From assembly GCF_900102185.1 (NCBI RefSeq), contig NZ_LT629690.1, positions 1,612,001 through 1,676,000 on the forward strand: a stretch of DNA of 64,000 nucleotides. The letters run 5' to 3'. The translations under genes were made by a program, and so were the position numbers. This DNA is from Terriglobus roseus (GTDB lineage Bacteria; Acidobacteriota; Terriglobia; Terriglobales; Acidobacteriaceae). The notes beneath the pieces are model-generated. The model searched no databases, had not been told where the DNA came from, and saw nothing but the letters and a program-made list of their open reading frames with translations. Positions 1 to 8,447 of this stretch are shown piece after piece (positions within the stretch are counted from its first letter, which is position 1; every line of letters starts with the position of its first letter).

Positions 1-2
1 GC

Positions 3-1307
3 ACAGATAGTCTTCTGCAGGCGTTGATCTTCGGTGGTGTGGGACTGTTGCTGGAAGCTCTGGCTTCAGAGGGCAGCGTGGCGTTTGTTTATGCGGGATT
101 GATGGGGCTGACGCTAGGGTTTGCGTATCTGACAAAGTCCTTCGCATTCCTACTGGCACTCTTGTGTGTAGCTACGCTTGTGGCATTCTCTGTGCTGTTT
201 TGTAAGCGACGTATTCCGGTAGCACTTGCGCAAAGCGTTGTCGCATTGGTTCTATTTGGCGTTGTTGCTGGACCATACATCGCAGCGCTTTCCCGGCAAC
301 ATCATCGTTTCGATTTTGGTGACTCTGGCAGTTTGAACTACATCTGGTATGTCTCCGGCACAGAGAAGATGCATCTGCAGCAGCGAATGACGGACTCATT
401 CGGCTCTGCCACGGTCGAGTTGAAGCATCCTGAGCAAGAGTTGATGCGCACGCCCGGAGTCTACAGTTACACGCAAATGCAGCACGGGACGTATCCACCG
501 TGGTTTGATCCAACGTACTGGAATGATCACATTACGGCGAAGTTTTCTCTGTCGCGTTTGATGGCACGTGATGAGCGCAACGTCGTTCTGATCTTTCGCT
601 ACCTCTTCAATCATCCAGAGCCGCTGATTCTGTTGCTGGTTCTATTGCTGACGTGTGGAAGGCTTAACTGGCGCGGGCGTTACGCGTGGCCGATAGTGGG
701 ATTGGGCATCCTGATATGGGCAATTTATTCCCTCGTGAATGTCGAAGAGCGATACGTCACAGCCGCGTATCTCCTGATTCTGATCGGGCTCTTCGGCGTG
801 TTCGAAAGACGCGAACGATATGAGAGGGCTTCACTGATTGTGCCTTCTGCAATATTGCTTCTGTTTGCACTGTTACCTTTGGGAGCGATGGCGCGACAGG
901 CAGCCGAAAATCGACGGCAACTTTCGATCATCGGACAGGTACCGGCATGGCGTGATGCGCAGATTTTTGGTGCAGCAGAAGGACTGCAGGCCATGGGGTT
1001 GAAGCCTGGCGACAGCATTGCCTGCATTGGAATGACTGCCTGCGTCAACGATTTTTACTGGGCGCGTGCGGCCGGTGTTCGTATTGTTGGTGAGATTTAT
1101 GCGCCTGAATCAAAGCATTTGGCCACGCAATTGGACACGATGCCGTACCGCCAACAGGCATTGGATGCTCTTCGCAGCCAAGGGGCAAAGGTGATTGTGG
1201 GCGCGTTTGATCCAGGAGAGATGAACACTAACCACCCCGCCACGGAAGGGTGGCAACGGCTTGGCGAGACGAGGTACTACGCTCTTCGTTTAAGTCCGAA
1301 GTCCTAA
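3..1307 (+). CDS. Membrane glycosyltransferase-like protein (GT39/PMT type), C-terminal part, 5' end outside window
   Basis: The reading frame is open from the first bases, so the start lies upstream of the window; about 434 residues are visible. They hold several hydrophobic membrane spans in the first half (for example FLLALLCVATLVAFSVLFC) and again near residues 200-300, followed by a soluble C-terminal domain of roughly 130 residues. This layout fits the C-terminal half of the GT39/ArnT-like glycosyltransferases, which use polyprenyl-phosphate sugars on the periplasmic side; the catalytic N-terminal loop is not visible, so the family is inferred. The next gene, a DPM1-like transferase, could make its lipid-linked donor. 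The stop lies 8 bases before the start chosen for that gene. Confidence 0.6.
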   Translation, partial: TDSLLQALIFGGVGLLLEALASEGSVAFVYAGLMGLTLGFAYLTKSFAFLLALLCVATLVAFSVLFCKRRIPVALAQSVVALVLFGVVAGPYIAALSRQHHRFDFGDSGSLNYIWYVSGTEKMHLQQRMTDSFGSATVELKHPEQELMRTPGVYSYTQMQHGTYPPWFDPTYWNDHITAKFSLSRLMARDERNVVLIFRYLFNHPEPLILLLVLLLTCGRLNWRGRYAWPIVGLGILIWAIYSLVNVEERYVTAAYLLILIGLFGVFERRERYERASLIVPSAILLLFALLPLGAMARQAAENRRQLSIIGQVPAWRDAQIFGAAEGLQAMGLKPGDSIACIGMTACVNDFYWARAAGVRIVGEIYAPESKHLATQLDTMPYRQQALDALRSQGAKVIVGAFDPGEMNTNHPATEGWQRLGETRYYALRLSPKS

Positions 1308-1315
1308 GTCATGCC

Positions 1316-2503
1316 ATGATGAATGCAATGAGCTCACAAGAAGCCGCACATACAGGTTCGTTGGAACTCACAGTTGTTATGCCCTGCTTGAACGAGGCTG
1401 AGACGCTTGCCGTTTGCGTCGATAAAGCAATGGCAGCACTGCGTGATAACAACATCGCGGGAGAAGTGGTGGTTGCGGACAACGGTTCCACCGACGGCTC
1501 GCAACAGATCGCCACAACTCACGGTGCGCGGGTAGTTAATGTACCTATCCGTGGTTACGGGGCCGCGCTGAATGCGGGCATTCTTGCTGCACAAGGCAAG
1601 TATGTGTTGATGGCGGACGCGGACGACAGCTATAACTTCACGCACATCCCGCGCTTTTTAGAAAAACTTCGCAACGGTGCAGATCTTGTTATGGGCAATC
1701 GCTTTGCCGGCGGGATTGGGCCGGGTGCGATGCCGCCGCTTCATAAGTATCTTGGTAATCCGGTTTTGAGTTGGATGGGACGTACGCTGTTCCACACACC
1801 TGTAGGCGATTTCCATTGCGGTATCCGTGCTTTCAGTAAGAGCGCGTACGAATCTCTCGCACTGCGCACCACCGGCATGGAGTTTGCCAGCGAGATGGTG
1901 GTGAAAGCGTCGCTGCAAAAACAGAACATTGTTGAAGTGCCCACGACGTTGCAGAAGGATGGCCGCAGTCGTCCTCCGCACCTGAAGACATGGCGTGATG
2001 GATGGCGTCACTTCCGGTTTCTGTTGTTATATTCGCCGCGTTGGTTGTTCCTGTTTCCTGGCCTCACTCTGATGCTTGGCGGTTTTGGATTGATGGCGTG
2101 GCTGATGCCTGCTGAGCGTCCGCTCGGGCATGTCAATCTGGGCGTAGATACGTTGGCCTATGCGGCTGCGGCGGTGTTGTTAGGTTTTCAGCTTGTCTTC
2201 TTTGGTGTTGCGGCCAAGGTGTTTGCTATAACCGAAGGGCTTCTTCCGGAAGACGAAAGCTTTGACCGGTGGTTTCAATACATCACGCTGGAGACCGGTT
2301 TGATCGCGGGCGTGTTGCTACTCCTGGTCGGTATTGGAATTGCGGCCTCTTCGGTCGTCGGGTGGGCACATACGGGCTATGGCCCGCTGCCTCCGGTGGA
2401 GATGATGCGTCGCACACTTCCTGCCATGTTGTGCCTGATGTTGGGAACGCAGGTGTGCTTCGGCAGCTTCTTCCTCAGCCTTCTGGGCCTGCGTCGCCGG
2501 TAA
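1316..2503 (+). CDS. Family 2 glycosyltransferase, DPM1-like, with C-terminal membrane helices
   Basis: A GT-A fold transferase of about 395 residues. The N-terminal half carries VVMPCLNEAETL, the nucleotide-sugar region VVVADNGSTDGS and the DXD-type motif MADADDS. About four C-terminal membrane helices follow (for example WLFLFPGLTLMLGGFGLMAW). Such proteins transfer a sugar from a nucleotide donor to polyprenyl phosphate at the inner membrane. An upstream in-frame GTG at 1250 would overlap the preceding gene; ATG 1316 (or 1319 or 1328) is preferred because homologues begin shortly before the VVMPCLNE motif. The gene immediately follows a GT39-like gene, so donor synthesis followed by donor use is a reasonable inference. 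Sugar specificity cannot be read from the sequence. Confidence 0.8.
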   Translation: MMNAMSSQEAAHTGSLELTVVMPCLNEAETLAVCVDKAMAALRDNNIAGEVVVADNGSTDGSQQIATTHGARVVNVPIRGYGAALNAGILAAQGKYVLMADADDSYNFTHIPRFLEKLRNGADLVMGNRFAGGIGPGAMPPLHKYLGNPVLSWMGRTLFHTPVGDFHCGIRAFSKSAYESLALRTTGMEFASEMVVKASLQKQNIVEVPTTLQKDGRSRPPHLKTWRDGWRHFRFLLLYSPRWLFLFPGLTLMLGGFGLMAWLMPAERPLGHVNLGVDTLAYAAAAVLLGFQLVFFGVAAKVFAITEGLLPEDESFDRWFQYITLETGLIAGVLLLLVGIGIAASSVVGWAHTGYGPLPPVEMMRRTLPAMLCLMLGTQVCFGSFFLSLLGLRRR

Positions 2504-2554
2504 ACGGCGAACGCAGGCTTTGCACAAGCCTGTTTTGTTTACACTAGGCCGCAG

Positions 2555-2965
2555 ATGGCAGCTTCGATGTACATCGTCGTTGAGGGAGACGATCCTGGCT
2601 TCGACACGTTCGTAAACGGTCGCGCACTGGCTCGCAATGAAGATCCGCTAGAGCGTCTGGCGATTCACCTTGGAGTACGCCCTCTCATTGACTTCTTCTC
2701 TGCGGATGACAACGCCATGGCGCTGTTGCTGGAAGAAGGCGCGGGAGACCCAGAGCTTCAGGGAAGGCTGCTTCCACCGCAGTGGTTCAGCGGACATGAG
2801 GGTTTGGCTACGGTGTCGCCCATGCTGCAAGCCTTGCAGGAAGACCCTGCGCTGATCGGCAGCGAAGGTGAGTTCATTCGCGAAGAGCTTGAAGAGTATG
2901 AGACCGTTCTTCGCAAGGCGGCGGATCGCGGCGTGCGATGGCATCTTGCGGTGAGTTTTCGGTAA
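2555..2965 (+). CDS. Small acidic protein of unknown function
   Basis: A 136-residue soluble, acidic protein with no signal peptide or membrane span. It begins MAASMYIVVEGDDPGFDTFV and contains acidic stretches (LLEEGAGDPE, REELEEYE). I do not recognise the family. Codon use resembles the neighbours, and it sits 19 bases before a dienelactone-hydrolase-like gene, so the two may be co-transcribed. The ATG at 2555 is preceded by TACACT at 2540-2545, nine bases upstream, which could be a -10 box for a leaderless or very short-leader transcript; no Shine-Dalgarno sequence is visible. No function is proposed. Confidence 0.7.
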   Translation: MAASMYIVVEGDDPGFDTFVNGRALARNEDPLERLAIHLGVRPLIDFFSADDNAMALLLEEGAGDPELQGRLLPPQWFSGHEGLATVSPMLQALQEDPALIGSEGEFIREELEEYETVLRKAADRGVRWHLAVSFR

Positions 2966-2984
2966 ACAAAATGGAGATGGAACT

Positions 2985-3737
2985 GTGATCCTTGCACCGC
3001 ATGAAGATGTAACTCTTGAGACTCCTTACGGCCCCATGCGCACGCATATTGTGCGTCCGGCAGCTCCCGGTAAGTATCCAGGGCTCGTGTTTTATTCGGA
3101 GATCTTCCAGATCACAGAACCCATCCGCCGCACTGCCGCGTTACTTGCAGGACACGGCTATGTCGTCGCAATGCCGGAGGTTTACCACGAGTTTCTGCCT
3201 GCCGGCGAAGTGTTGGCGTATGACCAGGCTGGCAGTGATGTGGGCAACAAGTACAAGTATGAGAAGGAACTGGCTAGCTATGACGCGGATACGCGTGCGG
3301 TTCTGGATCATCTGAAATCGCGTGAGGATTGCACAGGCGAGCTTGGCGCTATTGGTATCTGCCTTGGTGGTCACTTATCGTTCCGCGCTGCCTTTGAGCC
3401 CGATGTGCGCGCTACGGTTTGTTTCTATGGCACGGACATTCACAAGGGATCGCTAGGCAAGGGGCAGAACGACGATTCGTTAGCGCGTGCTGCGGAGATC
3501 AAGGGCGAGTTGCTGATGATCTGGGGCCGTCAGGATCCGCACATCCCGCTGGAAGGCCGCCGGACGATCCTCAATCGTTTAGATGAACTGAATCTGCGTT
3601 TTGCTTGGCACGAGGTGAATGGAGCGCACGCGTTCATGCGTGATGAGGGCGCTCGTTATGATCCGGAGCTAGCAATGCATCTGTATCGCGAGACGCTGAA
3701 TCTCTTTGCACGCCGATTGGGACAGGGCGATCGATAG
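2985..3737 (+). CDS. Dienelactone hydrolase family protein
   Basis: An alpha/beta hydrolase of 250 residues. The triad expected for this family is visible: nucleophile Cys in GAIGICLGGH, Asp in WGRQDPHIP and His in GAHAFMRDEG. Family members hydrolyse lactones or related esters, with carboxymethylenebutenolidase as the archetype; the true substrate here is unknown and no aromatic-degradation genes are nearby. The start is GTG at 2985, supported by GGAG at 2973-2976. It has no signal peptide, so it is probably cytoplasmic, unlike the second family member at 56362-57288. Its stop is almost back-to-back with the convergent Mla ATPase gene, with no terminator visible between them. Confidence 0.88.
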   Translation: MILAPHEDVTLETPYGPMRTHIVRPAAPGKYPGLVFYSEIFQITEPIRRTAALLAGHGYVVAMPEVYHEFLPAGEVLAYDQAGSDVGNKYKYEKELASYDADTRAVLDHLKSREDCTGELGAIGICLGGHLSFRAAFEPDVRATVCFYGTDIHKGSLGKGQNDDSLARAAEIKGELLMIWGRQDPHIPLEGRRTILNRLDELNLRFAWHEVNGAHAFMRDEGARYDPELAMHLYRETLNLFARRLGQGDR

Positions 3738-3738
3738 G

Positions 3739-4554
3739 CTACGAGAGGAAATTCTGTAACCACGGGTCTTCGCTGTGAGTTAACTCCAGCGTGGACCCGT
3801 CGAAGACGACCCGTCCTTCGTTCAGCACCAGAAATTTTGTGTTCTGATCCACACCACCATCCGGGATGAGTGTTGCGGACTTTGTTGCACTATCCCAATG
3901 ATGCGTGGCCAGGAAGAACGCGTCTTGGAGGCGATGCGTAATCATCAGGGAAGTCGTATGCGATTCGTCACGCTGCTTCAGGATCAGCTCCACAATGGTC
4001 GTGGATGTGATGGGATCCAGGCCGCCGGTAGGCGAATCGTAAAGGATCAAGTCTGGTTTGGTGATCAGCGCTCGCGCGATCGAAACGCGTCGACGCATAC
4101 CGCCCGAGAGTTCTGATGGAAATTTGTCGATCGCCTGGCCCAGTTCCACGAATTCCAACGCCTCTTCGACTCGTTTGTGCGCTTCGGCTGGATCGACGCC
4201 TTCTTCGTTCAGACGATAGGCGACGTTGTCTTCCACATCCATGGAGTCAAACAAGGCAGACTCCTGAAAGACCATGCCCACCCGACGCCGCATCTGGAAG
4301 AGTTCCTGCTGCTTCATCGTGGTGACCTCCTGACCGAAGACGCGGATACTGCCGCTGTCCGGTGGGATCAATCCGTTGATGATCTTCAGCAGGACGCTCT
4401 TACCGCCGCCTGCAGGCCCCAGCAGGACACACGTTTCACCGTTATTCAGCGTGAAGCTGACGTCATCGAGAACACGATTGTTGTCGAAGGCAATGCTGAC
4501 GTTACGAACCTCAAGCACTGGCTCCTTGGGTTTTTCTTCGGGCATGATGGTCAC
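3739..4554 (-). CDS. mlaF: Mla-type ABC transporter ATP-binding protein with altered Walker B
   Basis: An ABC ATPase of 271 residues: Walker A GPAGGGKS, signature ELSGGMRRR, Walker B LILYDSPTGGLDP, switch His in MITHRLQD. Paired with the MlaE-like permease, it should energise phospholipid (or other lipid) movement between inner and outer membranes. The residue after the Walker B aspartate, normally the catalytic glutamate (DEPT), is serine (codon TCG). The ATP-hydrolysis step may therefore differ from the textbook case, or this may be a lineage feature. GTG at 4554 overlaps the permease stop (GTGA); an in-frame ATG lies at 4545. No mlaD-like substrate-binding gene is present next to it. Confidence 0.88.
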   Translation of the reverse strand: MTIMPEEKPKEPVLEVRNVSIAFDNNRVLDDVSFTLNNGETCVLLGPAGGGKSVLLKIINGLIPPDSGSIRVFGQEVTTMKQQELFQMRRRVGMVFQESALFDSMDVEDNVAYRLNEEGVDPAEAHKRVEEALEFVELGQAIDKFPSELSGGMRRRVSIARALITKPDLILYDSPTGGLDPITSTTIVELILKQRDESHTTSLMITHRLQDAFFLATHHWDSATKSATLIPDGGVDQNTKFLVLNEGRVVFDGSTLELTHSEDPWLQNFLS

Positions 4555-5330
4555 CGCCCGAAGATGCCGATGGTCAGTCGGCTAATGAGAAAGTCCACCA
4601 CGATGATCATCACGGAAGACACGACTACGGCCTGGGTGGTCGCTTTGCCTACTCCCTGGGTTCCACCCTTGGTGCTCATGCCGAAGTAGCAGCCGACTGT
4701 GGCAATAATGAATCCGAAGAAGACAGGTTTCATCATGCCCTGGACCACATCGCCGTAGTTCAGAGCGCGGTAACTGGTGCGCCAGTAGGAGTGTCCGTTC
4801 AGACCCAGCATAAAGACGCCGACAAGGCCACCGCCCAGCATTCCGACCGCGTCCGAAATGACCGTAAGCCAGAAGAGCATGAAGACTGTAGCGGAGACGC
4901 GCGGCGCGACGAGTTTGCGGATGGGGTCGACGCCTAGAGCACGCATGGCGTCGAGCTGTTCCGTCACCTTCATGGAGCCAAGTTCGCTGGCCATACCCGA
5001 GGCGTTACGGCCTGAAACCATCAGACCGGTCAGCACAGGGCCAAGCTCCTTCACCATGGAGAGCGCAACGAGTGTGCCCGTCATGGAGACGGCGCCAAAT
5101 TCTTTAAGCGACGAAACGGATTGCAGGGCCAGAACGCAGCCGGTGAAAAAGCCCGACAGGATCACAATTGGCAACGATCCGATGCCGATGGAGTCCATCT
5201 GCGTGAAGATGTCAGAAAAGTAAATGGGACGCGAAAAGAGAGATGCGATGGAGCGACCGCAGAGCAGTGAGTACTCCTGCACGGACCACAGCTTGTCTTT
5301 TGTAAATTCAGTTGGCGAAACAAACTTCAT
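4551..5330 (-). CDS. mlaE: MlaE family ABC transporter permease
   Basis: An integral membrane permease of about 259 residues, with family hallmarks in SLPIVILSGFFTGCVLALQS, ELGPVLTGLMVSGRNASGMASE and a further pair of hydrophobic segments near the C-terminus. MlaE/YrbE-type permeases form the inner-membrane core of lipid ABC transporters. ATG 5330 (MKFVSPTEF) is chosen; the frame is open further upstream to 5672 but that extension overlaps the divergent dehydrogenase gene and lacks protein-like composition. It is translationally coupled to the ATPase gene by a 4-base overlap. The 122 bases to the divergent alcohol dehydrogenase probably hold both promoters. Confidence 0.88.
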   Translation of the reverse strand: MKFVSPTEFTKDKLWSVQEYSLLCGRSIASLFSRPIYFSDIFTQMDSIGIGSLPIVILSGFFTGCVLALQSVSSLKEFGAVSMTGTLVALSMVKELGPVLTGLMVSGRNASGMASELGSMKVTEQLDAMRALGVDPIRKLVAPRVSATVFMLFWLTVISDAVGMLGGGLVGVFMLGLNGHSYWRTSYRALNYGDVVQGMMKPVFFGFIIATVGCYFGMSTKGGTQGVGKATTQAVVVSSVMIIVVDFLISRLTIGIFGR

Positions 5331-5452
5331 CCGTGGTCGCTGGCCTGTCCTTAAAAGTTTGGAAGTCCCGGTCAAGGTATCAGATGCGGAGAAACGAACA
5401 TCCGTTTCGCATCCCCTGCTTAAGCATGCAACAGGTGAGAAAATAGTAACGA

Positions 5453-6520
5453 ATGGCAAAGACGATGCAAGCCGTAGTTCTCCATGGCAGGGAAGACCTG
5501 CGGCTGGAGACGGTTTCTGTTCCAGAAATTGGTCCCGGAGAGCTTTTGGTGCGCGTTGGCGCAGCCTTGACCTGCGGTACGGACCTGAAGGTGTTCCGCC
5601 GCGGATACCACGCGAAAATGCTGGTCCCCCCCACGCTTTTCGGCCATGAGATTGCTGGAACTGTTGTGGCAATGGGTGAAGGAGTCGCCGGTTTTAAGCC
5701 GGGTGATCGTATTGTGGCGTCCAATTCGGCCCCTTGCGGTGCCTGCCTGTTCTGCCGTCGCGATCAGCCGAACCTGTGCAGCGACCTGCTGTTCAACAAC
5801 GGCGCGTATGCCGAATACATCCGTATTCCGGCGCGCATTGTCGAGAAGAATACACTTCACATCCCGGATGGAGTCCCATTTGAGCATGCAGCCCTGATGG
5901 AGCCTCTGGCATGCGTCGTTCTGGGGTTGGAGCAGTGTTTTCCCAAGCCCGGTGACACGCTCGTGGTCATCGGAGCAGGTCCGATTGGACTTATGTTTAT
6001 TCGCACGGCACACATCAACGGATGCCGCGTGATTGCCGTAGTGAAGCGCGACGACCAGATTGCCAGCGCAAAGCGGTTTGGCGCAGATGAAGTTGTCCAG
6101 ATAGCCGAAGGTGTCGATACGGTCGCTGCTGTGCGCGCGCTGACGCCTGAAAATGAAGGCGCAGACATCGTGGTGGAGTGCGTCGCCACGCCTTCAACCT
6201 GGGAACAGTCCGTGGACATGGTGCGCAAGGGCGGCACGGTGAACTTCTTTGGTGGCCCGCCCAGCGGCACGGTTGTAGCGCTGGATACCAACCGCCTGCA
6301 TTACGGCGACATCACGTTGAAGGCCACGTTCCATCACACTCCTGCAACCAACCGTCGTGCCTTTGAATTGATCACGAGCGGGCGTATGCGTGCGGAAGAT
6401 TTCATTACTGCGACTGCATCGTTGAGTGATGTGCCGGATGTTTTCGCGAAGATGTTGGTGCGCAGCGACAATCGCATGCTCGACATCAAGACCGCCATCT
6501 TGCCAGGGAGCGCGGCATGA
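5453..6520 (+). CDS. Zinc-dependent medium-chain alcohol dehydrogenase
   Basis: A 355-residue MDR-family oxidoreductase. Catalytic zinc ligands appear in LTCGTDLKVF and FGHEIAGTVV; the structural-zinc lobe has four cysteines in CGACLFCRRDQPNLC; the cofactor site is VIGAGPIGLMFI. It resembles the sorbitol/threonine dehydrogenase branch and should use NAD(P)H on a polyol or alcohol; the substrate is unknown. Its last four bases (ATGA, 6517-6520) contain the hpnC start, so it heads the squalene operon and is translationally coupled to it. That suggests, but does not prove, a role in isoprenoid or hopanoid metabolism. Confidence 0.87.
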   Translation: MAKTMQAVVLHGREDLRLETVSVPEIGPGELLVRVGAALTCGTDLKVFRRGYHAKMLVPPTLFGHEIAGTVVAMGEGVAGFKPGDRIVASNSAPCGACLFCRRDQPNLCSDLLFNNGAYAEYIRIPARIVEKNTLHIPDGVPFEHAALMEPLACVVLGLEQCFPKPGDTLVVIGAGPIGLMFIRTAHINGCRVIAVVKRDDQIASAKRFGADEVVQIAEGVDTVAAVRALTPENEGADIVVECVATPSTWEQSVDMVRKGGTVNFFGGPPSGTVVALDTNRLHYGDITLKATFHHTPATNRRAFELITSGRMRAEDFITATASLSDVPDVFAKMLVRSDNRMLDIKTAILPGSAA

Positions 6521-7467
6521 TTTCCGTTGCGGAACAGCGTCTGGAAGGCGCTCCGGTGGAACTGTTGGAACCTGCCACGCGGCCTTCTCTGGAGGAAGCG
6601 CAGGCGTGGTGCAAGGCGCTGGCAGAATCGCATTACGAGAACTTTCATGTAGCCACGGCGTTCCTGCCGAAACCGCTGCGTCCGCATTTTCATGCGGTTT
6701 ATGCCTTCTGCCGCGTGTCAGACGATCTGGGTGATGAAGTCGCCGACACGGCAACAGCAACGCGCTTGCTGCATACGTGGCGCGAGATGTTGGACGAGTG
6801 CTACGACTCTCCCGAGTTGTCGCGGCATCCTGTCTTCGTCGCTTTGCGGCCCACGATTGTGGCATGTGATCTACCGAAGAAACCGTTCGCTGATCTCATT
6901 GCCGCATTTGAGCAGGACCAGGTAAAGACGCGGTTCGCCACGTTGGCTGAGGACGAAGAGTACTCGGTGTATTCAGCAAACCCTGTGGGGTCGTTGGTGC
7001 TGTATCTGTGCGGCTATCGTGAGCCCGCGCTGCATGCATTGAGCGATAAGACATGCACCGCGTTGCAGCTCGCAAACTTCTGGCAGGACGTGGGCGAGGA
7101 TCTTAGCCAGCGCAACCGCATCTATCTGCCGCAGGATCGCATGACGAAGTTTGGTGTTAATGAAGCTGATCTTCGGAGCGGACGCGAGACGGATGGATAT
7201 CGCGCCATGCTGCAAGAGCTTTGTGCGGAGACACGCGCCATGCTGCTGGAAGGCGCGCCGTTGATCGATCGTGTTGACCGCGAACTTGCGGCGACGCTGC
7301 GGCTCTTTACACAGGGCGGCCTTGCCATTCTGGATGCGATTGCAGCTATCGGATACAACACGCTCAGTCAGCGACCAGAAGTCAGCAAGAGTGCAAAGTT
7401 GAAACTGTTGTTGGGCGCCGGACTAAGCAAGCTTGGCGTGCATCGGGGATCGCGAGGGCTTCGCTGA
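6517..7467 (+). CDS. hpnC: Squalene biosynthesis protein HpnC
   Basis: A trans-isoprenyl diphosphate synthase-like protein of 316 residues. The first aspartate-rich motif is RVSDDLGDE and the second is NFWQDVGEDL. In the three-gene bacterial route HpnC converts presqualene diphosphate to hydroxysqualene. It is followed after 2 bases by hpnD and then hpnE, which together supply squalene from farnesyl diphosphate; the cyclase gene shc is not in this window. The hpnC rather than hpnD call rests on gene order and the NFWQDVGEDL form of motif two. The start overlaps the dehydrogenase stop. Confidence 0.9.
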   Translation: MISVAEQRLEGAPVELLEPATRPSLEEAQAWCKALAESHYENFHVATAFLPKPLRPHFHAVYAFCRVSDDLGDEVADTATATRLLHTWREMLDECYDSPELSRHPVFVALRPTIVACDLPKKPFADLIAAFEQDQVKTRFATLAEDEEYSVYSANPVGSLVLYLCGYREPALHALSDKTCTALQLANFWQDVGEDLSQRNRIYLPQDRMTKFGVNEADLRSGRETDGYRAMLQELCAETRAMLLEGAPLIDRVDRELAATLRLFTQGGLAILDAIAAIGYNTLSQRPEVSKSAKLKLLLGAGLSKLGVHRGSRGLR

Positions 7468-7469
7468 GA

Positions 7470-8447
7470 ATGCAGCGCACGGTACAGCTCGAGGCGGCGT
7501 ATGCGGAGTGCTGCGCGATAGCCAAGCGGGAAGCGAAGAACTTCTACTATGGCTTTCTTGCGTTGCCAAAGCATAAGCGCGAGGCAATGTGCGCTGTCTA
7601 TGCGTTTATGCGTCGCGCCGATGACATTAGCGACGATGAAAGTTTTTCGCTCGAAACACGCCGCATCCAAATGGCAGGATGGTTGGCCTCATGGAATGGA
7701 TTTCGCAGTGCTTCCTTTCACGATGAGTCGCCAGTACTACCGGAAGACAAGCGCGATCATGCTGTCTTTCTAGCGGTCGCAGACGTGCAGCAGCGCTTTG
7801 GCGTATCAGACGAGCTGTTGGAGCAGCTTATTGCTGGCACAACCATGGACCTGAAGGCCGAGCCGCCGCAAGGTGTTGTTCGTCTGCAATTGGATGGGCG
7901 CACGGTGGATGTTTACGAGACCATGCAGGCATTGGAAGGTTACTGCTATCTGGTCGCGTCAGTTGTTGGTCTTACAACGATTCGCATCTTTGGCTATCGT
8001 GATCGCGTTGCAGACGAGTATGCGGAAAAGATCGGTCTTGCGTTTCAGCTAACGAATATCCTGCGCGATGTGAAGGAAGATGCAGAACGTGGCCGCGTGT
8101 ATCTTCCGGAAGATCTGTTGGCGAAGCATCAATTGACGCCGCAGGATGTTCTCACAGCGTCTGCCAGTGGCACGATGCGTCCTGAGTTACGTGCACTGCT
8201 GGCCGAAGTGGGCGCTCGTGCAGAGAAGTACTATGCCGCAACGGAGGATCTGATTCCGCTACTTGATCGCGATAGCCGGCCAGCCATGCGAGTGCTCACT
8301 TCGATCTATCATCTGCTTTTAAAGGAAATCGTCGCGCACAACTATGACGTGCTGCAGCAGCGAGTGAGCGTATCCACTGGGCGCAAGCTGCGTGTGCTGG
8401 CGGGCGGTATGGTGCGTGCGCTACTTGCTCGTGGAGGAACGGCGTGA
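7470..8447 (+). CDS. hpnD: Presqualene diphosphate synthase HpnD
   Basis: A 325-residue squalene/phytoene synthase-type enzyme. Motif one is RRADDISDDE and motif two is NILRDVKEDAERGRVYLP, both binding Mg-diphosphate. HpnD condenses two farnesyl diphosphates to presqualene diphosphate, the first committed step of this squalene route. It lies 2 bases after hpnC and overlaps hpnE by 4 bases (GTGA), so the three are translated as a unit. N-terminal YGFLALPKHKREAMCAVYAF matches the usual synthase opening. Phytoene synthase is the alternative reading, but the hpnC and hpnE neighbours favour HpnD. Confidence 0.92.
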   Translation: MQRTVQLEAAYAECCAIAKREAKNFYYGFLALPKHKREAMCAVYAFMRRADDISDDESFSLETRRIQMAGWLASWNGFRSASFHDESPVLPEDKRDHAVFLAVADVQQRFGVSDELLEQLIAGTTMDLKAEPPQGVVRLQLDGRTVDVYETMQALEGYCYLVASVVGLTTIRIFGYRDRVADEYAEKIGLAFQLTNILRDVKEDAERGRVYLPEDLLAKHQLTPQDVLTASASGTMRPELRALLAEVGARAEKYYAATEDLIPLLDRDSRPAMRVLTSIYHLLLKEIVAHNYDVLQQRVSVSTGRKLRVLAGGMVRALLARGGTA

